From Paenibacillus sp. MAEPY2 (GTDB lineage: Bacteria > Bacillota > Bacilli > Paenibacillales > Paenibacillaceae): a stretch of 64,000 nucleotides of DNA. How positions within the stretch are numbered: the stretch's first letter is position 1; every line of letters starts with the position of its first letter. Positions 45,363 to 54,802 of this stretch are shown here, piece after piece. Made by a program: the position numbers and the translations under genes. Location of the stretch: positions 42,139 through 106,138 of the forward strand of contig NZ_AWUK01000009.1 in NCBI RefSeq assembly GCF_000499205.1, in the 5' to 3' direction. The notes under the pieces were generated by a model that saw only the letters and a list, made by a program, of their open reading frames with translations, searched no databases and was not told the origin of the DNA.

Positions 45363-45606
45363 TTATATACTTGCTGAAATGACTCCTTCTATCTTAATGA
45401 AACTGTAGTCTTCTTCACCACGGACAAGTTTAATTCTCCTATTCAGCTTATCAATAGCTGTGACAACTCCCCGGAGCTCCTCGTCATCAAACGGATTACA
45501 AACAGTCAGCGTGATAGATTTGCATTCCTGGTACGATTCCAAAATCGCTTGCTCGATCAGCTGTACTTCTTGTTCGTCCAGAACCGCTTCCCCCTTCTCT
45601 CTTGTT
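45363..45606 (-). pseudogene. YolD-like family protein, 5'-truncated
   Basis: On the minus strand a frame without a start encodes about 80 residues ending in the YolD-like core: QLIEQAILESYQECKSITLT, NPFDDEELRGVVTAIDKLN, then KIEGVISASI and a stop. An in-frame TGA precedes it. YolD-like genes usually accompany Y-family DNA polymerase genes on plasmids, phages and islands. Here only the 3' part remains, facing the recombinase remnant. Confidence 0.7.
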
Positions 45607-45619
45607 CATTCTGATCCTT

Positions 45620-46375
45620 TAAAAACGCTTCACCGGTTATAATCACTTCAAGCCGGTACTGTGGGAAGAATCCAAAAGAATCATCAAACCTGGGGAACAT
45701 GAAGCAATTATTTCTATGGAGGATTTCCTGAAGGTACGTAAAATGTTGGAGCGGCGTGGAGAGAATCACATGAGCAAACATAGTTATGATTATCCGTATG
45801 GAGGAATTGTTAAATGTGAGGCAACATACATTGGAAATGCGTCAAGACAGACACTCGTAGATGGAACCGTACGAGTATATAGGAGTTACCGGTGCCGGAA
45901 TCAGTATTCAAATAAAACTTGTGATGCTCCAGGGATTTCAGAACATCACCTTCAGCAGCTCGTCTTCGAGCGACAACAGATCACCAATTAAAAACTTCAG
46001 GACAAAAAAACGAGCGCTCAGGCTAAGAGTGATCAACGTATGCCGCAGAAAGAAATTAAAGTTTCCAATCGACGTCGGAAGAAATGGATGCTTGCCCTCG
46101 GTGATGGAAAACTGTCTCCCGATGATTATGCCAACTTGATTGACGACGAAGAAGCAAGAATGAAGGCAATCACTGCTCAGTACGAAGAGAAAGAGGATTA
46201 TTACATTAACGAGCTTTCTACCGAAGAGATTAAAGACATGATGGCCAACTTAAAGGATAACTGGGTCCTTATCGAACCCGAGACGCAAAAGCTACTTTTT
46301 CAATCTATGTTCCATCAAATTGTAATAAAAAAAGAATCAGATCGGTGGACCATCATTCAGATGCTCACCGTCTGA
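45620..46375 (+). pseudogene. Large serine recombinase, C-terminal remnant
   Basis: The plus-strand frame reads GYNHFKPVLWEESKRIIKPG, EHEAIISMEDFLKVRKMLERR and YPYGGIVKCE, the end of a recombinase domain and start of its zinc ribbon. YRCRNQYSNKTCDAPGISE and a coiled-coil tail ending in MFHQIVIKKES follow. An in-frame TAA at 45989-45991 interrupts it, the zinc ribbon lacks expected cysteines, and the resolvase catalytic domain is absent. Its end lies 66 bp from the tmRNA copy at 46442, where an integrase is expected. Confidence 0.8.
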
Positions 46376-46384
46376 TTCTTTTTC
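46333..46384 (+). terminator. Terminator overlapping the recombinase end
   Basis: AGAATCAGA/TCTGATTCT stem followed by TTTTTCTC; it includes the last codons of the recombinase remnant. Confidence 0.7.
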
Positions 46385-46441
46385 TCTTGGAGATTTTACC
46401 CAAACGCCTTCAACATAGTACTTACTCGTTAAGTACCATCT

Positions 46442-46537
46442 TGGAGGCAAGGGGAGTCGAACCCCTGTCCGAAGATAACGACACATAAGCTTCTACGGGT
46501 GTAGTCACAGTTTTGATGTCACCCGAGTATCGCCCCG
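46442..46537 (-). repeat. tmRNA 3'-end copy A (attachment-site duplicate)
   Basis: 96 bp matching the 3' end of ssrA (49857-49952) with one clear mismatch (GGCAAGG for GGCGAGG). It reaches CGGGGCGATACTCGGG at its 5' side, then identity stops. It includes the T-arm and acceptor 3' half, but no 5' half, so it cannot be a functional tmRNA. Confidence 0.93.
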
Positions 46538-47308
46538 AATCAAATTCCGAACTCGATTACAATATTAAAAAAATGCTGTCCAAAATACAATATGGTTTAA
46601 ATAGAAAAATAACTAAACTCCGTTTAAGTTTTAACCAATTTGGGCTAAAATGAAGGATTATAAATAGTTCTAACGAAATCAAAATTAAATAAATAATTAG
46701 ATTATCAAGCTTAATTATAATGCTAAAAACTAACCATTACTGGCTCAACTTTTAAATGTTCAATGCGATGATTAAAGAGAAAATACGGGGATACTATTTA
46801 AAGTGTTATGATGACTATGCTAGAGACCAATCAGAGGAACAAAATACACTGCCTCTATCCAGAAGCAAGCTCAATAACTGCCCCAAATGCGGGATATCTC
46901 GCATTTGGGGGCAGAATACAAAATACGTGGTGTTCCTGATAGTTTTCAAGCTTTGGAGCCAATATGATTTTGAGATTTGTCTTTTCAATGCTTAAAGCCA
47001 GATTCCAACTCAATAGTTCGGATCAACTCACTGTTTACAAAGTTAGTATGTTCTTACTAGAATCAAACATATCTCCTTATAATCTGCTATTCATCTTGTA
47101 CATTTTTTTCTTCAGCAAACACCTTTTTAAATACTAGAAACTCACTTTGAACGCCTCTTCTAAATTAAAGAGGATGAAGTCGTCTATCTCCTACTAAGAA
47201 AGCTACCCTTTATTTTTTCTGGTTACCTGGCTAGATCAGATGACTTTATAGATAAATTTTGTGTTTTACATAACTGCATATCGGAGTAAAAAAAGAGAGG
47301 TTTTATAA
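46538..47308. other. AT-rich non-coding stretch in the island
   Basis: About 770 bp. The only frame (46756-46995) has no ribosome site and does not look like protein. The notable features are the perfect hairpin at 46878-46914 and the GAGAGG ribosome site of the next gene. Probably decayed cargo. Confidence 0.5.
46878..46914. repeat. Long GC-rich hairpin in AT-rich sequence
   Basis: CTGCCCCAAATGCG / CGCATTTGGGGGCAG with an 8-base loop and one bulged G. No T-tract lies on either side, so it is not an ordinary terminator. Confidence 0.6.
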
Positions 47309-48811
47309 ATGGAAAATATAAATTATGATAAATCAACTTTTAATGAGATTTATCATGGGAAATTATCAGAAGAGTTCGAATCGGATTTTTATGAAAAATT
47401 CAATTTAAGCTACAAAAATTTTCTACAATTACAATTTGAAAATCATGCTAATAAGACTAAAAAAATGGCTGCCTTTATCGGATTAAAAGAAAAGGAGCTC
47501 ATTTCTCATTTGAAGACATATCAAATTATTAAAACAGTGAATTTAAATAACTGGATGGAATTTATTTCTGGAAATATTTTTGTATTTGTTTTAAAAGCTG
47601 TTTTGACTGCTATAGGTACATTCCCTGTTTTCTATCTGATTGGATATCTAATCCTTTACGGTTACTTTTTCGGTCAAACTGACAATGCACTCCTTGACAT
47701 AGTTATAAAAAATGTACCACTTAATCGTTTCTCCTGCTATATAGCTGGTTTTCTCTTTTCTGGTGTAGTTGCTTATTTCATTTCTTTATATAGATTAAAA
47801 GGTTTAGGATTAACGTTTATACTTTTTGGATTCTTCTATTTCCTATTTGCATCAACTATCAGTTTGTCGCTTATATTAATCAACGCCAACTCTTCGTTTA
47901 ATATTTCGATTTTCATTAGATTTATGTTAGTATGGCTCATTCCTTTATTAGTATCATTATTTCTAATTGCCATGTTCTATCTCACAAATGTAATATCAAA
48001 ACATTATAAAATTATACTGGCAGTCCTAATTATCTGTGGTCTAATACCTATAATTTTCGCAAAGATGTTTGGGTTATTGTGGTCTTTGTTAGTGTATTCA
48101 GCATTCGTTATAATATTAAGTTCAGTGATAATTAATATAATGGAACGTTCTCCTCGTACTACATTAAATAGACCAAACAGTGACCAAAAGAAAAAATCAA
48201 CTGGTTTCAAATTTTCTTTTAAAGAATTCTTTTACTTTGTTCTGTTTGTAATATCACTCTTCATCGTTATAGTTATCCCAATGCTTTCTTTTATCTTTTT
48301 CTCAACAGGAAACTATATTAGTACTACTTTAGATTTAGTTAATCTGACTGCAAGTGAAGAGATACAAATCAAAGGCACTATAATTAATGGTAAGTTAGTT
48401 GCCGAAGATGACCGTTATCTTTACATATCCACCACTTCGAAAAATCTTCTTGAAATAAGTAAAGACTCATCTATACAAATAACTAAACCTAACCAACTTA
48501 CAGTGTACTCTGGGGAATCAAAAGATTGGAAAATCACAATAAGTGTATCTTTAAGAGATAACGAACTATGGTACAATGGTTTGATAAAAAAGTTAAGTTC
48601 AGAAAACACTAGTGAGTTATCTTATCAATTTGATACCTTGGAAAAGATAACTTCAATCCATTCAGAACCAAAATCAGATTATTATATTCTTGGCAAGTTA
48701 TCTGATAGTAGCATAAAAAAACTCACATTCATTAACCTTTCATGGCTTTCTTCTAATGGTTTAATTAATGATGAGAAAGTGATACTAGATGTTTCAAATG
48801 GTATCAATTAA
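47309..48811 (+). CDS. Orphan polytopic membrane protein (500 aa)
   Basis: Strongly AT-rich codon use, unlike the core genes. After a polar N-terminus of about 90 residues come eight or so hydrophobic helices (for example VLTAIGTFPVFYLIGYLILY, ILAVLIICGLIPIIFAKMF, FFYFVLFVISLFIVIVIPML). A C-terminal beta-rich domain of about 150 aa follows (EEIQIKGTIINGKLVAEDDR, YYILGKLSDSSIKKLTFINL). GAGAGG precedes the ATG. I recognise no family. It is bounded by tmRNA copies A and B and is the only gene in its segment. Confidence 0.7.
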   Translation: MENINYDKSTFNEIYHGKLSEEFESDFYEKFNLSYKNFLQLQFENHANKTKKMAAFIGLKEKELISHLKTYQIIKTVNLNNWMEFISGNIFVFVLKAVLTAIGTFPVFYLIGYLILYGYFFGQTDNALLDIVIKNVPLNRFSCYIAGFLFSGVVAYFISLYRLKGLGLTFILFGFFYFLFASTISLSLILINANSSFNISIFIRFMLVWLIPLLVSLFLIAMFYLTNVISKHYKIILAVLIICGLIPIIFAKMFGLLWSLLVYSAFVIILSSVIINIMERSPRTTLNRPNSDQKKKSTGFKFSFKEFFYFVLFVISLFIVIVIPMLSFIFFSTGNYISTTLDLVNLTASEEIQIKGTIINGKLVAEDDRYLYISTTSKNLLEISKDSSIQITKPNQLTVYSGESKDWKITISVSLRDNELWYNGLIKKLSSENTSELSYQFDTLEKITSIHSEPKSDYYILGKLSDSSIKKLTFINLSWLSSNGLINDEKVILDVSNGIN

Positions 48812-48859
48812 GCCAGAGACATTAAAAACTTAAAAACATATGTTTTTTTAATGTTAACA

Positions 48860-48899
48860 AAAACAAAAAGACTACCTAAAAGGCAGTCTTTTTGTTTTT
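48860..48899 (+). terminator. Rho-independent terminator of the orphan membrane protein
   Basis: AAAACAAAAAGACT/AGTCTTTTTGTTTT hairpin with a T-rich tail, 49 bp past the stop, directly beside tmRNA copy B. Confidence 0.88.
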
Positions 48900-48907
48900 A
48901 CTACTAA

Positions 48908-48998
48908 TGGAGGCGAGGGGAGTTCGAACCCCTGTCCGAAGATAACGACACATAAGCTTCTACGGGTGTAGTCACAGTTTTGATGTCACCCGAGTATC
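48908..48998 (-). repeat. tmRNA 3'-end copy B (attachment-site duplicate)
   Basis: 91 bp matching ssrA 49857-49947 except for one inserted T in the T-loop (AGTTCGAA for AGTCGAA). Identity ends at GATACTCGG, where the toxin gene's stop codon lies. Confidence 0.93.
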
Positions 48999-49569
48999 AA
49001 CATCCAACCAAAACAGGATTAGCCCAAGCAGGTATGAACTCCACACAATAGATCAAGTGACCTTGCACGATTTCCGCTACAATTAAAGGTTCGTATGTAT
49101 TATCAATGATGATAACTTGATCCGCAATGGCTACAGCTGGTGTAAGGTTCTTCAATGACTCACCATATCGATAACGAATATCCTCTTCTGCAATCCAATG
49201 ACCACCCTGCTCAACACGAGAAGCTACACGATCTATATGCATCTGGACATCTTGAAGGCCGATGTAATACAGGACAATTTCGTAATTCTTCTCTTTAGCG
49301 ATTTCCATATGTTTCAGAACAAATGATCCAGACAATGTCGTTTCTATGGCAAAGTTCTCACCATTTTTTATGAGCGAGCGAATTCTTCTCACGGCTTCCC
49401 TTCCAGCAGACAGGTCAGCACTACGAGGATTATCTGGTTTCAACTCTCTTGCAATCTGATCGGGATCTACCAGTTCACCAAGCCAATCTCTCATTTGCAT
49501 ACTGAGTGTACTTTTCCCTGCTCCATTGGTTCCAGCAAACACAGTCATAACTGGTTTGGTTTCACTCAT
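48997..49569 (-). CDS. Zeta-toxin-like P-loop kinase
   Basis: 190 aa. A P-loop GTNGAGKST at residues 13-21 is followed by LVDPDQIARELKP and FAIETTLSGS, the pattern of zeta/PezT-type toxins, which phosphorylate UDP-N-acetylglucosamine and block wall synthesis. The ATG at 49569 overlaps the end of the small upstream gene by 8 nt, as in toxin-antitoxin operons. Its stop codon falls on the boundary with tmRNA copy B, so the last residues may be altered by integration. Non-toxic kinases of the same fold are possible. Confidence 0.8.
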   Translation of the reverse strand: MSETKPVMTVFAGTNGAGKSTLSMQMRDWLGELVDPDQIARELKPDNPRSADLSAGREAVRRIRSLIKNGENFAIETTLSGSFVLKHMEIAKEKNYEIVLYYIGLQDVQMHIDRVASRVEQGGHWIAEEDIRYRYGESLKNLTPAVAIADQVIIIDNTYEPLIVAEIVQGHLIYCVEFIPAWANPVLVGC

Positions 49570-49759
49570 GATATTCAAACTCCTGGCGTTTTCCAGTAGC
49601 ATCAAATATTATTTCGAATTTCTTACCTTCAGCATCCTCACGAACGCGTTTGTTGTTCTTTATATAATAAATAGAAGCACCCGATTCTTGAGCTTGCTTC
49701 CGCGCATGTTGATTTGCCTTCTTTAAAATTTCTTGGAGCTGTTCTCGATTCTCAAACAT
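49562..49759 (-). CDS. Putative antitoxin of the zeta-like pair (65 aa)
   Basis: A short, charged protein: MFENREQLQEILKKANQHAR, then ASIYYIKNNKRVREDAEGKK and IIFDATGKRQEFEYHE. It does not match the epsilon antitoxin by eye, but it overlaps the toxin-like gene by 8 nt and is translated first, the usual order. A GGGGG site precedes the ATG. A decayed copy of its first 25 codons lies at 43590-43662. It is immediately downstream of the ssrA terminator. The antitoxin role is inferred from position. Confidence 0.65.
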   Translation of the reverse strand: MFENREQLQEILKKANQHARKQAQESGASIYYIKNNKRVREDAEGKKFEIIFDATGKRQEFEYHE

Positions 49760-49804
49760 CTTGAATCCCCCAATCTAAATATATACTTTATTATATCATA
49801 AACA

Positions 49805-49842
49805 GAAAAACCACCAACCAGAACAACTGGTTGATGGCTTTT
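49805..49842 (-). terminator. ssrA terminator
   Basis: AAAAGCCATCAACCAG/CTGGTTGGTGG hairpin followed by TTTTTCTG on the minus strand, 15 bp past the tmRNA 3' end. Confidence 0.92.
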
Positions 49843-49856
49843 GCTTACTACTCTAA

Positions 49857-50218
49857 TGGAGGCGAGGGGAGTCGAACCCCTGTCCGAAGATAACGACACA
49901 TAAGCTTCTACGGGTGTAGTCACAGTTTTGATGTCACCCGAGTATCGCCCCGTAACCGGCTATACGTTGGGTCAGCCTGATTGTCTTCTTCAGCACACCC
50001 CAGGCGGAGATGTGACAGCGTATCCCACTACTTGTTAGCCCCTAATCCTGTCACATGGGCGATGCAGGTTAGAAGCACGCACACAGTTTCTTAGGCTGCG
50101 AAAGCGTAGTTTGTTTGTTGTTTGCCGTTTAATAGGCTTTAGCGTTGATGAAGTGGACGCGTCCCCACTACCCGCTACCCATGCTCGAACTATCCCCGTC
50201 GAATCCATAAACGCCCCC
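49857..50218 (-). ncRNA. ssrA: tmRNA (transfer-messenger RNA)
   Basis: 362 nt. The 5' end GGGGGCGTTTATGG pairs with the 3' CGCCTCC acceptor, and the T-arm GGGGTTCGACTCCCC is present. The tag frame ends NGKQQTNYAFAA-stop, near 50093-50128. With SmpB it rescues stalled ribosomes and tags the nascent chain for proteolysis (ClpP substrates). smpB and rnr lie just upstream, as in B. subtilis. The CCA tail is not fully encoded. Its 3' end is the integration target duplicated at 46442 and 48908. Confidence 0.97.
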
Positions 50219-50907
50219 TCATATAAGAAGGGCTCCAGGATTAATCCGTGAATACGGAGCAAAGGTGCTGCACATCTTTTTCCTCCAAGGTAAAAAGATG
50301 CTTCTTTCAAACTCGGCATTCCTATCTGCTACAAGAACATCATAACACAGGACCAATCACCGATATAGTACAGATTGCTGGAAGACGTTCCAGCAGGCTG
50401 AGCAACTGTGCAAGTTTAACCAACACACACTTATGAGGCTCAATCGTCTACATATTATACCGCGTCCCTCAAGCGAAGTAAAGTTGAGTACCGAAGTGCA
50501 GACAATTCATGAGCATGAACAGCTTTCTTAACTATCTTACCCACGATCCGAACAAAGTACGCAGTCATCAGCAAACTTACTACAACGATTCTTTCCAACA
50601 AACTTCAGAAGTTTTACCCGGTACCACATTACTAACATTTTTATTAGACAGGACGTGGCAACAACTGGTGTATCTCATTTCAGAAACTGGCACAATAATC
50701 TGACAGACTTGGCCGCACGGCAGGTCAGCATGATGCCCCAAACTCATTACACTGCTCCCCCGTAGCAACGACTCTCTAATCAAATCAAAAAATCCCAAGC
50801 TCCACCCCATTACGGGCAAAACCTGAGATCCTTATTTCTAACATAACGCACTTATCACTAACTAACTTACCATGCGCCATTCAACACATAGCAATCGCAA
50901 ATCCAAA
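50219..50907. other. Long intergenic region between smpB and ssrA
   Basis: Nearly 700 bp with no supported gene. It must contain the ssrA promoter; TTATAT lies 8 bp before the tmRNA 5' end, but no good -35 was found. Short frames inside lack ribosome sites. Confidence 0.5.
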
Positions 50908-51390
50908 TCAACGAGCAACCTTCTGCTTCTCACGCAGAACCCGTTGAATATCACGTTGTGCATCGCGTTTTGCAGCAGACTCCCGTTTATCATACTGCTT
51001 CTTACCTTTACCCAGTCCGAGCAATAGCTTCGCATACCCGTTACGAATATAGATCTTCAGCGGCACAATGCTATATCCATCCTGCTTCGACAGCCCAAGC
51101 AGCTTATGAATCTGCACTTTATGCATCAGCAGTTTGCGTGTACGGGTTGGATCAATTGGATTATGACGGTTCCCTTGTTCAAAAGGACTAATATGCATAT
51201 TGTGAATATGAATCTCACCGTTCCGAATCGTGGCAAATGCATCGCCAATATTCGCACGGCCGTTACGAAGAGATTTAATTTCCGTTCCGGTAAGCACCAT
51301 GCCCGCTTCATACGTATCTTCAATGAAGTAGTCATGGGAAGCCTTTTTATTCTGTGCAAGCACTTTACTCTGTCCATCATTCTTGCCCAT
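50908..51390 (-). CDS. smpB: SsrA-binding protein SmpB
   Basis: 160 aa, the standard length. The OB-fold core includes [36 protein letters not shown] and [20 protein letters not shown]. The C-terminal basic tail [20 protein letters not shown] enters the mRNA channel of stalled ribosomes. It delivers alanyl-tmRNA. The frame is open to 51450, but the ATG at 51390 has AAGGAG at 7 nt. It lies between rnr and ssrA. Confidence 0.97.
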   Translation of the reverse strand: MGKNDGQSKVLAQNKKASHDYFIEDTYEAGMVLTGTEIKSLRNGRANIGDAFATIRNGEIHIHNMHISPFEQGNRHNPIDPTRTRKLLMHKVQIHKLLGLSKQDGYSIVPLKIYIRNGYAKLLLGLGKGKKQYDKRESAAKRDAQRDIQRVLREKQKVAR

Positions 51391-51511
51391 GTCCTCACTC
51401 CTTCTCCGTAAAATAAGCTGGTACCAATGCTCTACAGCAGCGCACCACACAGTTCTCTCGGTACCACATGCCAGACCTTAATTGTAGCAAGGACCGCTGT
51501 TAAAATCAAGA

Positions 51512-51537
51512 AAGAGGCGGTCTGCGCCGCCCCTTCT
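51512..51537 (-). terminator. Candidate terminator of rnr
   Basis: GGCGG/CCGCC hairpin with a CTCTTTCTTG tail on the minus strand, about 35 bp after the rnr stop. Confidence 0.7.
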
Positions 51538-51570
51538 CATTACACTCATTTCATGCTCAGCGAAACGCGA

Positions 51571-54348
51571 TTACTTTTTCTTCTTCCGTACAAAAGCCGC
51601 CGTTCCGTTGGCAGGTGCACCTTTATTCTTTTTGCGCTTGCGGCGTGGTGCTCCACCTTCCTGAACACCGCCTGGTGTAGCTCCTTCGCCGATAAACACT
51701 CCGCTAGGTGAGGTGTTTTTGCGTCCACTACCGCTTTTGCCACCTTTACCTCCGCCTTTACCGGATTTAAAGCTTCCCTCACCGCGACTGCTGCCGCTGT
51801 TCAGACTATTCTCTTGTCCACCAGCTGAAGTGCCTTCCTGGCCACCTGCTGTAGTACTATAGCCGCCTTTGCCTGAGCCAAAACCAAAGCTTACCGCTCC
51901 CTTGCTCCGACCCGCTGATCCGCCGGCGTCTCCAGTACGACGCTCACCTCTCGGTTTACCGCCAACTTTGCCACCTGCGCTTCCTGCTGTGTTCGAAGCT
52001 CCGCTACGGCCGCCACGACCGCCTTTGCTGCTCTCATCGGCTGATCTGCCACCACGGCTGCCTGCAGCACCAGTTGGGGCACCTTTACCACCACGCGAGC
52101 CACTGAATCCACCGGAACCACTCTTCGCTCCACCGCGTCCTCCGCCACCAGCAGGACGTCCACCTTTACCGCCGCGTCCACCACTGAAGCCACTTGGACG
52201 TTCGCCGCGAGGTTTCATGTCAACCATTTCAAAGTCAATCGTGTACTCTTCCATGCTCACACGGGCCACACGAATCTTCACCTCATCACCGATGCGGAAG
52301 ACCTTGGATGTACGTTCGCCAATCAGAGCCATATGTTGATCGTCAAAATGGTAATAGTCGTCCGTGAGCGCACTCAGGCGAATCAGACCTTCTACCGTAT
52401 TCTCCAGTTCAATGAACATACCGAAGCTGGTTACACTGCTGATCATGCCTTCGAACTCTTCGCCGACTTTATCAAGCATGTACTCCGCTTTCTTCATTTT
52501 CTCGGTATCACGTTCAGCTTCAACCGCTACACGCTCACGTTCCGAGGACTGCTGCGCAATATCGGCCATACGTCCAGCCAAATACTCCTGACGGTTCTCA
52601 GGCAATGCTCCATTGTTCTCAATCACTTCCCGAATAACACGGTGAATGACGAGATCGGGATAACGACGGATCGGTGATGTGAAGTGACTGTAGAACTCTG
52701 CTGCCAGACCAAAGTGACCCGACATCTCGGAGTCATATTTCGCCTGCTTCATGGAACGCAGCATCATTGTACTGATAACCGTCTGTTCCTTCGTTCCGTT
52801 AATATCCTCAAGCAGGGATTGAAGCGCTCGTGGATGAATCGCGTTGCCACGTCCTTTGACGTGGTGTCCGAAATTCGCCGCAAAGGCGAGAAAATTTTGC
52901 AGTTTTTCCTGATCTGGATCTTCATGCACACGATAGATGAACGGAACCTTCAACCAGTGGAAATGCTCTGCTACCGTTTCATTGGCTGCCAGCATGAATT
53001 CCTCAATGATTTGCTCCGCAATCGAACGCTCCCGTTTCACGATATCTACCGGTTTGCATTCTTCATCCACAATGATCTTGGATTCTTCAAAATCAAAGTC
53101 AACCGCACCACGACGCATACGCATCGCACGAAGCTTCAAAGCAATCTCTTTCATCAAGTGGAAATCGTCCACCAGATCCTTGTAACGCTCCAACAATTCA
53201 GGCTCTTCACCTTCAAGAATTTTGCGAACGTTGGAATACGTCATCCGCTCTTTGGTTTTGATCACACTTGTAAAGATGTCGTGTTTCACAACCTTCATCT
53301 GGTCGTTGAACTCCATTTCACAAGACAGGGTCAAGCGGTCTACCTGCGGATTCAAACTACAGATCCCGTTGGACAGACGTTGCGGCAGCATCGGAATAAC
53401 CCGGTCCACCAGATACACACTGCATCCGCGGTTGTACGCTTCCTGATCGAGCTTGGAGTTTTCCCGCACGTAATAGCCTACATCGGCGATATGAACGCCC
53501 AGACGGTAGTTACCGTTCGGCAGCTTCTCCACATTGACAGCGTCATCCAGATCCTTGGCGTCTTCGCCATCAATCGTAACGATATTCAGCCCACGCAGAT
53601 CGCGGCGACCCTGCTGGATAATTTCGTCTTCCGTAATGGCATCCGGTGCTTTTTCCGCTTCTTCCACGACTTCATCCGGAAAGGCTTCTGGCAGCTGGTG
53701 CTTACGGATTACGGACAAAATATCAATACCCGGTTCATCCTTATGACCGAGAATCTCGATCACTTCACCTTCTGCTGCTGCCCGGCCCTCTGGATAGCTG
53801 ACGATTTTTGCAACAACTTTTTGTCCATCAACAGCCCCGTGGAAGTTCGGACGCGGGATGAAAATATCCCGGTTAATCCGCTTATCATCCGGTATAACGA
53901 AACCATACACCTCGTGGCTTTGGAATACACCAACAACCTGCGTAACCGCACGGGTAACAATACGGACAATCTCACCCTCCAAACGCCCACCGGAAGGTCC
54001 TTGAGAAGTCACTTTAACCAACACCGTATCTCCGTTCATGGCGCTTTTCATATCATTGGCGTGGATGTACACATCCGGGTGCTCCCGATCCTCAGGGATG
54101 AGGAAAGCAAACCCTTTCGCATGAGCCTGCAAACGTCCACGCACCAAATCCATGCGTTCTGGCATGCCATAGCGGTTATTGCGGGTCAGCAGGACTTTGC
54201 CGGATTCCTCCAGCGTATTGAGCATAATCAAAAAGGCTTTGAAATCAGCCGCGTCTTCAATCTCGAAGTGCTGTTCCAGTTCCTGATAAGTCATCGGTTT
54301 ATAAGCGGTTTCCCGCATGAAGTCGAGCAATTGTTGTTCTGTTATCAT
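51571..54348 (-). CDS. rnr: Ribonuclease R with long RGG-rich C-terminal tail
   Basis: 925 aa 3'-5' exoribonuclease. N-terminal HTH and cold-shock domains ([20 protein letters not shown]) precede the RNB catalytic domain with its Asp cluster ([19 protein letters not shown]) and the closing S1 domain ([22 protein letters not shown]). After about residue 715 comes a tail of some 210 aa rich in Gly, Arg, Lys and Ser ([18 protein letters not shown]), far longer than the basic tail of B. subtilis RNase R (about 779 aa in all). RNase R degrades structured and non-stop mRNA in trans-translation, consistent with smpB and ssrA next door. Confidence 0.96.
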   Translation of the reverse strand: MITEQQLLDFMRETAYKPMTYQELEQHFEIEDAADFKAFLIMLNTLEESGKVLLTRNNRYGMPERMDLVRGRLQAHAKGFAFLIPEDREHPDVYIHANDMKSAMNGDTVLVKVTSQGPSGGRLEGEIVRIVTRAVTQVVGVFQSHEVYGFVIPDDKRINRDIFIPRPNFHGAVDGQKVVAKIVSYPEGRAAAEGEVIEILGHKDEPGIDILSVIRKHQLPEAFPDEVVEEAEKAPDAITEDEIIQQGRRDLRGLNIVTIDGEDAKDLDDAVNVEKLPNGNYRLGVHIADVGYYVRENSKLDQEAYNRGCSVYLVDRVIPMLPQRLSNGICSLNPQVDRLTLSCEMEFNDQMKVVKHDIFTSVIKTKERMTYSNVRKILEGEEPELLERYKDLVDDFHLMKEIALKLRAMRMRRGAVDFDFEESKIIVDEECKPVDIVKRERSIAEQIIEEFMLAANETVAEHFHWLKVPFIYRVHEDPDQEKLQNFLAFAANFGHHVKGRGNAIHPRALQSLLEDINGTKEQTVISTMMLRSMKQAKYDSEMSGHFGLAAEFYSHFTSPIRRYPDLVIHRVIREVIENNGALPENRQEYLAGRMADIAQQSSERERVAVEAERDTEKMKKAEYMLDKVGEEFEGMISSVTSFGMFIELENTVEGLIRLSALTDDYYHFDDQHMALIGERTSKVFRIGDEVKIRVARVSMEEYTIDFEMVDMKPRGERPSGFSGGRGGKGGRPAGGGGRGGAKSGSGGFSGSRGGKGAPTGAAGSRGGRSADESSKGGRGGRSGASNTAGSAGGKVGGKPRGERRTGDAGGSAGRSKGAVSFGFGSGKGGYSTTAGGQEGTSAGGQENSLNSGSSRGEGSFKSGKGGGKGGKSGSGRKNTSPSGVFIGEGATPGGVQEGGAPRRKRKKNKGAPANGTAAFVRKKKK

Positions 54349-54713
54349 TAATATTCACCTCGGGAAACATAAAAGTGTAATCTTGTCTCGTCTCTCTATG
54401 TATCAGAAACCTTACCAATAGAAAAGCCGTCTAACTCAGGCCTCACTATCTCATACCCTAGTATACACGAATTCAATCCGGCGCATCCGTACCCTGCAAA
54501 ATAAACTAAATATGCATGGCCCTTTGAATAAGCGCGCTTTCATGCATCATAACAGCATTTATGCTACATGTGTTTTTTGCTCTCGAACAGACAGAAAAGA
54601 AACGGCCCAGAACAGGGCGAATATGTAGGAAGGTAACCGAACGGAAGTGAGAAGAAATCGAAGATCAAAATCGTGTGGTTCATTGGAAAAGACTGGTCAT
54701 GGATGAATTTATT
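54349..54713. other. Intergenic region between secG and rnr
   Basis: About 365 bp before the secG terminator. No supported gene; presumably the rnr promoter. No further signal was recognised. Confidence 0.5.
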
Positions 54714-54746
54714 AAAAAACCTTCGTTTCTTCTCGAAACGAAGGTT
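54714..54746 (-). terminator. Rho-independent terminator of secG
   Basis: AACCTTCGTTTC/GAAACGAAGGTT hairpin then TTTTTAAT on the minus strand. Confidence 0.9.
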
Positions 54747-54802
54747 AATCATTTAAGCGATTACGCTCAAGCTATTGAATTGTTCAGGAATGTATCCGAT
54801 TC

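Noticed and set aside
46442..46537. A second tmRNA or a tRNA gene
   Set aside because: Only the 3' 96 bp is present; there is no 5' acceptor strand or tag frame.
46756..46995. 79-aa frame in the island
   Set aside because: It spans the large hairpin, lacks a ribosome site and has no protein-like pattern.
52684..54351. 555-codon plus-strand frame antisense to rnr
   Set aside because: A shadow of the conserved RNase R reading frame, with no start signal.
54564..54752. 62-aa frame near the secG terminator
   Set aside because: It runs through the terminator hairpin and has no ribosome site.
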